Origin: Cyclina sinensis
Lineage: Eukaryota > Mollusca > Bivalvia > Venerida > Veneridae
Assembly: GCA_012932295.1 (NCBI GenBank)
Contig: JAAONU010000014.1
Coordinates: 20,178,065-20,242,064 of the forward strand
DNA length: 64,000 nucleotides
Direction of reading: 5' to 3'
How positions within the stretch are numbered: the stretch's first letter is position 1; every line of letters starts with the position of its first letter. Position numbers and translations under genes: made by a program. The notes under the pieces are model-generated. The model saw only the letters and a list, made by a program, of their open reading frames with translations, made no database searches and had not been told where the DNA came from. Shown piece by piece: positions 1 through 10,979 of the stretch.

Positions 1-1055
1 AATTGAATTACTAATTTAGTTTTCCTTCTGTTTCATTCTTCATAGAGACTTTATTTACGTCTAAAGATATTTCATTATAATGACTGTAGATTCCATGGTC
101 AGCTAGCTTGGCTAATAGACGGTTCCATATATTTGTTTGAAATGTCTTCAAATAAGTATATCCTCGAACAAATTTTACGAAAAGAGGTAAAAAGTCTCGA
201 AAGCGTAGGAATATAAATGTACACTATGAAGCAACATAGTATTTTCCCAAAGATAGCCGGAAGTATATCTTATAACTGTTATTTTGATTCTGTAAGACTA
301 TCCCAAATAATAGTTTTACCAGGAGACAGCAATACGAAGCCAATTTCGCTAATATTAGTCATTTTATTAGATTATCATTTTCATAATTCAGAGGCAGTGT
401 CCAGAAATATTAGAAGAAAACATCGGTCCTTCTTTCTACATATGTCTAACATACATCTGCAACGTATATAGCTATGATTTAACCATTTATATTATATTCA
501 TTGTGAAATCAATTATCTGTGCAAGGTATTGCCTTCAATTTCTAGTGTCAAATTGCTTATGATTTGTTTTATTTGTACATCATGTGCTTCGTTTTTAGGA
601 TAAGCTAATCAATACGCTAAGTCTACAAATTTTAAGTTGATACACCATGTACATTTGATCTCACATTTTTATATTAATATGATTAGGATAAAATTCAAAT
701 TCAAACGATATGTTGGACTGACAATCGGGATATAACCACAATTGTTAAAACTGGCGTTAAAGCCATTAAACCAAACCAAAGCAAACGATGTGTGATTAGT
801 CTCAACAGAAATTATTGTATTTACAGAGCGAGCATGACACTGCTCTTTAAGTAACCCCTAATATTGGTCTGGTTAACTGCCATTCTTGTTGTAATCAAAC
901 GTATTACATAATGCCGTGAAATCATATAACATTTAACGTAAGATACAGTTCGGTAGTTACTATCATGACGCTATATCTGAAAATAATTGTCTTGATTCAG
1001 TAAAAATACTGCTATCAATGACAAGAGAAGAAACACTTTCAAGTGTCGTACTTAC
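1..1055. other. intron or downstream sequence of the left-edge gene
   Basis: AT-rich sequence with no further exon that I can recognise on either strand. It is presumably the intron following the EGF-like exon on the minus strand. The short open frame at 217-471 on the plus strand has no supporting features. Confidence 0.4.
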
Positions 1056-1199
1056 TACGTTGACATGCAGGGCCTACCCATTCAAAATCACATCCTGACG
1101 AACAGTCCCCAGTGGTAAAATCACACTGTCCATTGTTTAAACAATGGCACGTAAAACTGCAGTTTGTTCCAAAGTTGTTGGCAGTATTACAATTTGCTT
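1056..1199 (-). CDS. EGF-like domain exon (gene runs off the left edge)
   Basis: The minus strand has an acceptor (ctattacag) before 1199, 144 bp of open frame and a consensus donor gtaagt after 1056. It is a symmetric phase 1-1 exon of 48 codons. The peptide has a typical laminin/MEGF-type EGF arrangement: FGTNCSFTCHC, then NNGQCDFTTGDC, then SSGCDFEWVGPACQ. The GD-C-S-x-GC-D and W-x-GPAC endings resemble the EGF modules that precede other extracellular domains in molluscan receptor-type proteins. They differ in style from the EGF modules of the 37-51 kb gene, so I treat this as a separate gene. Downstream exons are outside the window, so the full product is unknown. Confidence 0.85.
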
Positions 1200-2450
1200 C
1201 TGTAATAGAAAGGAAATTCCTGTGAAAAATTATATAAAGTGCGTTCTTACGTATTCACCAAACTACCTATTACTTACACGCTTTTAAATTTGTAACAGCA
1301 CATTTTAGTTTATACGACTTTTGTTGAACATCTTCTCACATTCGCTATCTGAGAATTTCTGAAAATACAAAATTAGATCTGTAAGCACCCTACATACATT
1401 CTACCGATTTGTGGTACATTTTCTAAAACCTAGGATTGTACTTCGGTTGTTTTGCAAATAGGTAGACTATTCCTTTCTAATGTCCAGTTCAAACCGTTTT
1501 TATCACTTATTTATGTAGAAGAAAAAAACCATTTTACCATGAGGTTGGAAATTGCTGTTTGTACGATGCGTTACTCAGGAATGTTTTTGAAAATTATATA
1601 GGTAGCTGTTTCAAGTTTGAAAGTAGTCGCATCGGTTTAAAACAATTTTAGTATTTTTTTTTTATTATTGTATTAAAATTACTGTTAAGTGTTTTGTAAG
1701 AGAATATCACTGTGATGTGAAAGTTTAGGAGTAAAATGAACATTATAGTGAAAACGACGAATTCCAAAAGTCAGTAAGTTAAAGACAGTCTCAGCTTCCA
1801 AATATTTGGAATGCGTAGGATAATCAGTAAACGAGAGGGTCAGCTCTGCGGCAAAAATAGTTCAGTACGTATAGGCAAAAGTATGGGTCACATAAATATC
1901 AGGAAGATATATGAAGATATGTGCAAGACGGTATCTTCAAAATTATTCAATTCTGCAGGCACTGAACCAGTAAGTTTGAAAGTGGGCCAAGATCATTGCT
2001 GAAAAACTAAAATTTAAAATCTTCATGCGTAGCTATTTCTTTTTAATTTCAGCTGCAAATTCAAGCAGGAAATTTAATTGATCGAAAAAAAAATTACTTA
2101 AGCGCAACCTCTATTTCGAACTTAATGCCATTAAATTTTAGAAATGATGACGGAATCTTGGCTTACATTTCCTAACAAATACGGAAATCTTCACAGTGTT
2201 TCTGACTTTCCACAAAGTCTATATCATTGAACGTAGAAGAGAACCAAATAAGCATATTACTGTGTTGGAAATGTGATTATAAATATAGCAAGAACGACAT
2301 CTCAAATAGGCGTTTACTAGTCCAACTTTGTACTTTCTTTATTTATTGCATTTTTATAAGAAATGCATTATGATATACGTGCACAACTAAATAAGAATGG
2401 AAGATAATTATGCTAATTATTTTACTAAACAGTAAAGAAACATACATTAC

Positions 2451-2523
2451 CCGCCGTTTGCATTGATAAGAATGGTTTCAAAAGCATGAAAAATCCTCCC
2501 ATAAACTCGAAATATTTAGCCAT
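2451..2523 (-). CDS. first coding exon (signal-peptide-like) of an EGF-domain gene
   Basis: Read on the minus strand, an ATG at 2523 opens 24 codons plus one base, ending at a donor (gtaatg) just below 2451. The peptide is short and hydrophobic (MAKYFEFMGGFFMLL at its start), with a lysine near residue 16 that makes it a less than ideal signal peptide. It ends in phase 1 (G|). The next exon at 1199-1056 begins in the matching phase, so the junction reads Glu-Ala-Asn-Cys directly into an EGF-like module. The phase match and the hydrophobic start are why I join them; the start itself is inferred. It could be a chance ORF. Confidence 0.5.
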
Positions 2524-4607
2524 ACTTCCTTCTCTTCTAGCTTTAAAAAAAGCACAAGACAGATTATAGTAGTATGTATATCCTCCTCTTAAATCTCGTT
2601 ACATCTAGACAAGATAGAGAAGAAAATAATAGACACAAGATTCAATTGCATATGGCTTTTCAGTGTTGATCTTAAAATATTTGAATAGGACCTTTTCATT
2701 GTCGAATTCTACTTAATATCTAAATCAGGAAGTTTAAAAAAATATATATATGTTTACCCATCTTTTTAGATAGGAGACACTGAATTGGTGTTTTAGGAAA
2801 TATTCAATTTTGGCCATAAATGAAACACAGCTGTGTAAAGCAGTTGCGAGTTTACAGATAAATTCACATTGAACTGTTATATACGGTCTAAACTAAATAA
2901 AGTAAGATTTGTTTTCAAATTTATTTAGGCTGCTTCGCTTAGTTATTAAATTTTGTTTGAAATATTGTATAAACAATGAGAAGCATTTATAGTATACCGT
3001 ATCTATCACACTTCTCTGCGTTGTATATTGTACCGCCAAAATGAAACTTGGCGATGTTTTTGCCAGTAAAATATTTGACTTGACTTAACTTGATAATTAC
3101 AGTATTAAAAATTTAATTCAGTCAGTTGAAGACATTGTGCTACAGTTATTTATGAAATCAACAAAACTGAAGCAGATTAAGAAACTTGGATCTGAATATA
3201 TTTCGGCGTCGTTATATAACCCAGATTATACCTAAATAATAAACCAAACTAATTTTATGCCGAAAACGAGCAAATAATTCAGAAAAAAATATGCGTAATA
3301 ATGTCATTGGTTTGGGGTAAAAAAGTGCGAATAAAATATTACGTGTGAACGTTTGAATCCATCATGATTTTCAACATGAAATTTATATGACGGTCAATGT
3401 TTTCTACAAGCAGTATGAGTCATCGCAGTGAATCATTCGAATTGAAAATGCAACTGTTACTATACACTTACGATAACAATATTAAATAAAACGACGCGTT
3501 TTATGTGCAAAAAGGCGTATAACTTACTTAATAAACGAACAGGAGTTTCTTTCACGAACAAAAGTAAAAACGTACAGAACTACAAGGTACACTTAAATTT
3601 AAAAAGCCTATCGTACCGCATTTTCGTTTACAATTCCCTAAAATGCCGAAAATCCTTTTAAAGATATCTCTTGTTAACATTTCACTAGGCCTGCATGAGA
3701 AAAAAAAAACATCTATTCATATTTGAAGTAATTTATTGGTCATAAGTGCATGCATACAAAACGTTTGTAACTAGAACAGAATACAGTAAAGAGCAATTGT
3801 ATAAGCGATCGAGTATCAGTATTGTAGAGAACATGTCACCTTGACATTTACGTATGTTTTTAGTTGACAGAGAATAACGAGATACTGATATATATTGATA
3901 TTCATGTTTAATACACCCTTTAAAAGAATTGATTTAACTTGAAGAATAGAAAAATATATCAGATTCACTCAATTGTGATTTTAAAAGATATACATGGTAT
4001 GTCTATGTACCAGAGTTGGTAGCTTCAATTACCATTTTTCTGTGTATGTCTCATATATGTTTTATGTATTGTGGGATGCTACTAAAACAATATGTAGTTT
4101 AGTATAATAATTTAATAATAAAAAAGTGTAGAAGCTTTATGATTTCCGTCGTATATAATAGAGTCATTCTACATGTTATAAACATTTGTTTTAAAACTTT
4201 AACATATTTTAATAAATTCGGCTACATAATTTACATATTGTAGAACAATCAATTTAAATCACTACACTACAAACGCCATGAAAAGTATATGACAAAATGT
4301 AACATATCAAACATTTCGTTTGTAACAGCTGTAACAGAATAAACATTTCTTTGGATAAAATGTTATTTAATAATTTTCTGTGGATAAGTTTCTAAGAAGG
4401 AATAATATTCTCACTTTTCTGTTTTAATTATCTGTACAATGCCATTCTAAATGTAGATTGATAACTATTTATTGATATTTTTATAGCTTACCGGTCGAGT
4501 TAATGAATTAAGAGTTCTCATTTTTTCTTAACTGCATGTCTGTCATTATTTAGCCTTTACTTTCATTCAACTGTTATATTCAATATTTCAAATAACAATG
4601 TTGGAGT
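2524..4607. other. AT-rich intergenic sequence, nothing recognised
   Basis: No exon, RNA gene or clear repeat was seen. The minus-strand gene's promoter should lie just above 2523, but I see no convincing TATA box at a fixed distance. Confidence 0.4.
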
Positions 4608-7143
4608 CATAGGAAAACACTATATAGCACTATTTTTCTTTAACTTCAACCTAACGACAGCGACATAAACTTTTTCAAAATTGAGTTGAACTCTGTTGAT
4701 ATGTTGTTCTTAACATTAACAAAAATTTAATCACAAGCCTATATTCATTACATTACTGCAAAAGAAACAATTTGAAAACAAAACAAACAAAATACTATTA
4801 TCTGAAGATTAATTATTATAATTCATCCATTTACTGAACACATTCATAAAGACCAAAATAAATATCAGAGACGTACATTCAGTAGTGTTAACTTACATAT
4901 TGAATAACTATTTTTTACAACTACAAAAACTACTCAGTCTAATTAATAAGCTTGTAACATGCAGCAAGTGTTAAATTTTAATGCAGATTGTACTTATATA
5001 TATTCAAACTCAAATTTGGAACATGCAGAAATGTAAACGGTAAAATGTACACGACACGTTTTATTCAGATTTTGACGGAGTTTTGAAAAAGTGAATGCAT
5101 CAATAAAGGCGCAGACACATACAACAACACACTTGACATTCGCATTTATGCGCAATTAACATTTGCAGAGATTTTTTCAACTTCCGTATGTTTTACGAAA
5201 ATAACAGCCAAAATAGAATTACAAATAAAGAGAGGTAACTCCTGTAATTATAACATGAACAGACTCGTCAATTACAGGTCATTTTATTATTTATTATCAT
5301 TTTAAAGCACCAACATTCTATTTTTAGGTTAATCTGGATATTGTGAAAAATGTTTGGATATGATATCTTAATATAAAGTCTATATTAGATGACGTTTTTC
5401 CGCTACAGTAAGGAGATTTTCAGCAACAGTTTCTTTGTTCAGTCGAACATTTACGTGTGTCAGAGTGGATATAAGCCAATGCGCATTTTATAACCGTTAT
5501 CACCCGATTATGTTCAGTGATCTGCAAACTATATACAACAATATAGTGAGTATTATAATAAGATTATTAAATCCATTAAAAAACCTACTGCGACAGCAAA
5601 ATTCACTGTGTTTTAAAAGTTTCAAAAACAAAACACAGTTTGAGCAGTGACCGGGCCCTTTGCCTTAACAGTCGGTGATAATTTCGTATTTAATGCAAAA
5701 CACGGGAATGCCAGTAAAATTTCAAACACGTATGTTGAATAAACGGACTATTAGTGTATTTTTTGCATCCCGTCTGGGTACATACGGCTATACTCAGCGT
5801 CTAGCACCGGCTTGTTGGATTTCTCCCAGAACTACGGACGAATGTGGCGTGCAATTAAATTGCCATATTAAACACTACCTTATGAGAAAAAATAGCGATG
5901 CCGAACTTATGATTGCTGCATAAATGTTTCCTTCAATAACAAAATGCACTTGTTTTCTTTTTATGTCACAAGCCGTATACTTTATCAGTACTAGATAGCA
6001 GAAGGCACGAGCTGTTCGTGCAGTGATCATTTATTCGTATATCTTATTCAACCAAATGCACGAAAATTCTATGCTGGTAAATGCCCTCACAGACGTTGCA
6101 ATTTATTTTACAGGTGCGTAGAAAACAAAGTATTTTTCATCATCTGACAGTTTCAATTTTATGGTATTTGTATTTTTTTCCGTAAGACTATTCACTCAGA
6201 AATACACAGAAATAGTGAGGAATGTTTAGTTTCATTCTAAACAAACAAACCAGTAGGTAAGTCAGTTGTGTGTCAGCCCTGTGAGGACAACGCTCGCGCG
6301 GTTCACTAATCTCCTCACCATGTAGACCTCTTCCTCGAACGATTAACTATAACTTAAATACTTATTACATCTCATTCAACTAAAACCTGGCGCAATGACA
6401 AAATGGTATAAGGCATATTTAATTGACTGTGTTCATTTTAACAGTCCTAACTAAGTATTTACTTAAATTGCACATACTAGACTAGACAGAAATCAAGCCA
6501 GCAAGCGATACGCGAATAGAAACACACACTTGATTTTATCTTTGAAGAACAATATTGAAAGCCGGTGCGCCTGAACTCCAGTCCGGACGTATCTGGTTCG
6601 AATTCAAACAAGGTTGAGAGTCCCCAATACCTTTCCGCATTCCTCACCTTCAGCGCCGATACTGGTTTGAACCCAAGGAAGCAGACATCGAACAAGATAA
6701 TGATATTATTATAATAGGATTGTTTGATTGTGTTTCTGTATCAATATATCATAAAGATTTAATTAGTCTTAATATGTCTTCGTCTTTAGTTTATAAAATC
6801 TCTCCACTCATATACTAAGTGCATTTTACTCAAATCCACATACACCGGAATACCTTCATGATGAATATTCTGAAACCGGGTCTACATGAGATATTATTTA
6901 TGTCTACGTAGTCGCGAGGGGTTTGACAGAAAAAGGAAGATAGATGGATAGTTTTCGTTGGAGTAATTAGTTGCCATTTAGTTATGGATGAATCGGACAA
7001 TCAGATTTATAATCAGTCTACAAGAAGAAAAGAAAATTGTCTCAAAATTTTCACAGAGTTCATCTCAATTTTGAAAAAGTTTATGTCGCTCTCGTTAGGT
7101 TGAAGTTAAAGAAAAATAGTGCTATATAGTTTTTTCCTATAAT
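4608..7143. repeat. segment bounded by inverted ~90 bp copies
   Basis: The stretch 4608-4697 and the reverse complement of 7052-7143 are nearly the same. Shared blocks include ACTATATAGCACTATTTTTC, then AACTTCAACCTAACGA, then GCGACATAAACTTTTTCAAA. They differ by a few substitutions. The copies face each other across about 2.5 kb that has no recognisable transposase; the open frame at 5675-5923 resembles nothing I know. This could be a non-autonomous DNA element with terminal inverted repeats, or two independent insertions of one small repeat. Confidence 0.6.
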
Positions 7144-7322
7144 GTTCCCCTCCTGTAATAATACCCTTTCAGTGGCCCCAATTGCGATGTTCAGTGCACC
7201 CGATAATCTTTTCACTGTCAATGCACGGAATATCCCGAAATATTTGAGTAGTTACGACAATACCTTGCACGTGACTTTGACAGACAGATTTAATCTCACG
7301 CCTTTCACATGTTTTTACTCAA

Positions 7323-7361
7323 TATATAAAAGGTAGGACATTGAATTATACAACTTCAGTC
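7323..7361 (+). promoter_or_regulatory. TATA-like box and initiator of the 7-26 kb transcription unit
   Basis: TATATAAAAG at 7323-7332 is followed about 30 bases later by an initiator-like TTCAGTC (7355-7361). A good donor (gtaagt, at 7456) lies about 100 bases further on. This order suits an RNA polymerase II core promoter driving the plus-strand unit. The exact start site is inferred. Confidence 0.5.
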
Positions 7362-7455
7362 GTTCAGTTTTTTGCTACCGGATGGTGTTGTGTACTATGT
7401 GTTTCTATGTTGATGGCGAACTTTTTCAGCCTTGCTCGGGATCTCTTTGACGACG
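7358..7455 (+). ncRNA. exon 1 of the candidate lncRNA
   Basis: It begins at the initiator and ends at GACG|gtaag. It holds a 22-codon open frame (7381-7450 region, ATGGTG start, TGA stop) and a second ATG frame (MLMANFFSLARD) that reads through the donor but hits TGA at the third codon after joining exon 2. Neither looks like the start of a long protein. Confidence 0.45.
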
Positions 7456-7969
7456 GTAAGTTGACTTTGCTTTTATTTTTGTGACTTTTGTATTTATGTT
7501 GTAACGGGGCACATGACTAGGTGATGTTTGTGTTTGAAGTTTGCCGGATGTCATCGACTCAAAACTTTGACATGTAAAATGTCTTTGCGTTTTGTCTCTT
7601 CTAATGCAAGAACATACTACTTAATTTATCTAGATTTTAGAATTTCTTATTATTGCATGGTTTTGAATACTACACAAGGAGAAAGAGCAAAGAAAAGTAC
7701 TTCAGTACTTTTAAAATCATTTAAATTTTGACGGGAAAATCTCTTGATGGATAAAATGTCTTTGTTTTCCCTAAATTTCCTGCTCATGTTTTTAAATTTT
7801 TGAATAAAGTAAATTCAACTATAATTGAGAACAGAAATTCAGGCTACTCGTCTGTCTCAATAATTTTGCCTAGGCTATAGGCATAAACATAGAAGGGTTG
7901 GGGTGAGTTTCGTTCTTTAAGGTGATATTTCAAATGAGAATTCAATTGAATATATTCTGTTTTTCACAG

Positions 7970-8058
7970 GTTGGTGAACTGCCTTTGTCAATGATGTAAC
8001 ATCTGAGTTGCTGTCTCCTGCAAGACTTCCGTATGGAGCTTGAATTTGAAACCTTACG
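7970..8058 (+). ncRNA. exon 2 of the candidate lncRNA
   Basis: Acceptor ttttcacag before 7970 and donor CTTACG|gtaaaa after 8058. The exon is 89 bp with stops in the relevant frames (TGA near its start). Confidence 0.45.
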
Positions 8059-8428
8059 GTAAAAATAGAAATTGTTCAATTATGTTTATATTGAAGAGGG
8101 ATTTCTTTATGCACAAGACATTTAATCTCATTAATACAAAAGCTGAAATGCTCATGATTCTAACTGTCTAAAGCTATGGATAATTTAAGTTATAAGGGAG
8201 ATAACTCTTATTGTACTTCAACTTATTAAATTGATATGTAAAGGTGCTGCTTTTGAAATAGTTGATACACACTGAAATTTCCTGGTCTCTCTCTGACCAT
8301 GGTTTTGGTGTATATTTGCTCTTTTTTAAAGATCTTTTCCAAGAATTTTGTTTAAATGGTCTTGGATGCCACGGACTGGTTCAGATGTTCTAAAAAAACT
8401 TGGACTTAGCATTTCGTTTTCTTTTCAG

Positions 8429-8518
8429 GTTTTAGCCACATTCTGGTTAATGGGCTTTGCATGATGATCTTGTACTGTGATGAGCCAGTTGATTTGGGAA
8501 GAGATGGTGCTTTCTCAG
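8429..8518 (+). ncRNA. exon 3 of the candidate lncRNA
   Basis: Acceptor tcttttcag before 8429 and donor TCTCAG|gtaatt after 8518, 90 bp. It contains GCATGATGATCTTG and GTGATGAGCC, which resemble the GCATGATGTTCTGG core of the downstream cassettes, suggesting shared ancestry with them. Confidence 0.45.
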
Positions 8519-8529
8519 GTAATTTCAAG

Positions 8530-9190
8530 TGTTAATCACTTTCATCCAATTTTTTGCCAAATTATGTCCCTGGAGTCAAGATCAGTCCTGCCTCGGGGGT
8601 CCTATTTGTGTAAAATATATAATCTTTGAAAATTTCCTTGTGAGAAACTGTTGGCAACAGTCCTTAGATATTTTGCATAAAGTATCATCTAGAGGTCCTC
8701 TACCAAGTTTGTTTTATTAAAATTATGCCCTTGGGGTCATCAATCACCCTGCTTCAGGTTCACTTGATTTTACATAGGCTTATATAGGAAAGACTTAAAC
8801 AATTTTTTTGTTTGAAACCGTGTGTCATAGAGCTTAGATATTTTGTTCGTTGCGTTGCTTAGTAGACCTGTCGCATGTTTATTCAAATGATGCCCCGGGG
8901 GTTAAAATTGGCCCTACCCCAGGGGTCCCATTTTTAGTAAATGTCCAATCCCTGAAAATTTTTCTTGTGAAAATTTTTTAAATGTTGCATGGAACATCAT
9001 CTCGAGATTTTTTTCCAAATATTTTTCAAATTATGCCCTTGGGGTCATTAATGGCCGTGCCCTGGGGTCACTTGGTTTTAGAACGGTTTACATTGGAAAG
9101 ACTTCAGAAACATCTTGTCTGAAACTGTATATTCTAGAACTCATATATCTTGTAAGTTGCATTTTGTAGTGGATACATACCAAGCGTGTT
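8530..9190 (+). repeat. three tandem units of an interspersed repeat
   Basis: Three diverged units each contain 'aaattatgyccctggggtca...', then a 'cctgcctcgggggtcc' or 'cctaccccaggggtcc' block, then 'gaaaatttccttgtgagaaa', then 'agatattttgcat'. The approximate blocks are 8530-8715, 8715-8890 and 8890-9190. The pattern matches a type of moderately repetitive sequence I recall from bivalve introns. It lies in an intron of the plus-strand unit. Confidence 0.5.
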
Positions 9191-9561
9191 CAAAGATTAT
9201 TGGCCCTGCCTGATTGTTCTTTTGGAATACAATATAAGATCCTAGAGACTCTTAGATTCAATACCTGTTATTTAGCTTCTGATGTTTGCTCAATAGCAGA
9301 CCCACAGCCAAAGTACTCAGGTGAGCGGCCTTGTGCCATCTCGATCTTCTTGCATTATATCCAATTACAAATATTAATCAAGTGAACATGAAACTTGCAA
9401 ATGCATTAAAACCAAAAACATTTTGTAGGTGAAACACCTTTTGTTAATTTAAATAATTGAAATCTGCCAAGGCAATAAAATTATGTATGGATCAATCTTG
9501 TAGAGGAGGGATTCAGTGCATAAATATTTTTTTTATTATTTCACACAGTGTCTACTTTCAG

Positions 9562-9643
9562 AAGCCAGTATTGTCACTTTTGCGTGAGATGAACTTTGAC
9601 CTCTAAACATCACGTGGATCCATGAGGTTTGGCTGTTAAATAG
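9562..9643 (+). ncRNA. lncRNA exon, first of three paralogous copies
   Basis: Acceptor tactttcag, start AGCCAGTATTGTCA, end TTAAATAG|gtaaat. Paralogous exons stand at 15417-15499 and 21915-21997 with the same start and a gtaagt donor. Downstream, all three copies share the block with 'ggatgacttctt', 'acctgatttgtca' and 'gatgaaaatg'. This is the evidence for a third, partial copy of the module. Confidence 0.45.
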
Positions 9644-10469
9644 GTAAATCTGAAATAAAACAAGGGATGTGGAATTACATTTTGTTCTTTTGTTTAATTA
9701 TTGTTATATCGGTTATTAATTATTCTGATATTTATTAAGAATTTTTTAAAACTTCCTACTTCAGAAGTTGTCTACTTATCAGTTGTGATTGTACTGTCTT
9801 CTTTGGATGACTTCTTTCTATTCTTGTTTTGGTACTTTCTTTTTTTGTAATTAAGTACCTGATTTGTCACTTTCAAATGGTAAGGACTTTCACTTCACTT
9901 GTTTTCACTTGTTGCACTTTTACTCTTCTAATCTTTCTGCATGCCTTAAAGCTTTGCCAAATGAAAATGCTCCAGTCAGATACTTACAGGTAAATTTTGT
10001 AAATTCTTTTTTTTTCAGTTAAATGTATAATGTATGGAGTCAGACAAAGCAGAGATCGGTGCAAACACAATGATTTTTAGCAAAACGTTTTAGTAGCTCT
10101 TTTTTTAATAAGTCATGTAATTCTTGATTGATTTTGTATCTGTATCAATTTATTTGCTTGCATTTTATTCTGTTTTTACTTTTGTTTGAGCCACCCTGAG
10201 CATATTAAAGGTTTGAGGAAGAAATGAAAATGGTGTTTTGGTATGCTATCCCATCAAAGGTTTGTTATATATTGTTTGTTTTACTGTTTAATTATTATAC
10301 ATTCCACAAACCATCCAAAGCATTTAAGTTGTGAATATTTGCTCTGTGAAAAATCTTTAAAAAGAATCTGGTGAAGTTGGTATTCAGCATACCATATCTT
10401 CAGATGTACAAAGCAACCAATAACTTTGTTTCCATTTGCTCTTTATTTTCAGATTTAGGCCTCTTTCAG

Positions 10470-10729
10470 GTTGATGTACTTTGCAAGGTGTCCTGATCCA
10501 GTGATTGCATAGATTAATCAGCCAGCCAGCCATTTGGAAATATAGCTGATACTGCAAGTTTGAATGCAGTTTCTGTCATGGGTCAGTTAAAGATCCTTTC
10601 TTTTGCTTTGTTTTTTTCGTATCGTGTTCTGGTCCAGTTATTACTTAAATTCAATGGCTTATAAAGTGTGACGCCCAGATTAAGATTGCAGTTTTGGTTT
10701 TGGTGGCAGAAATGCTGTTTCAAAGAAAA
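10470..10729 (+). ncRNA. cassette-bearing lncRNA exon
   Basis: Acceptor cctctttcag before 10470 and donor AAAA|gtaagt after 10729. The interior carries diverged cassette marks: 'gtcctgatccagtgattgc', 'gattgcagttttggttttgg' and 'ggcagaaatgctgtt'. No open frame covers it; the minus-strand open frame across it is not supported. Confidence 0.4.
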
Positions 10730-10979
10730 GTAAGTCGGTTTTCTGCTTTCTGGTTGTTTTTCTGTAAATCTAGACTCTTTAATGATGTGTTTGCTGCTTT
10801 TGTTAATATATATGAATTTCAATTACAATATTTAGCTGTTGTAAGAAAGGCTATTATATTTACTAAATAAGCCACATTTTCTTTACATGTTTGTGAAATA
10901 ATATATATATATTAATGCTGTTAGCAATTGCTTTTCTTTTGAAAGTTTTACATTACACTAGCTGAAGTGAAGAATTACA

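Noticed and set aside
5675..5923. 82-codon open frame
   Set aside because: No recognised domain, no splice or promoter context, and it lies inside the inverted-repeat-bounded segment.
6477..6695. Possible tRNA-like B box (GGTTCGAATTC) and minus-strand open frame
   Set aside because: No matching A box at the right distance; too weak to call a SINE.
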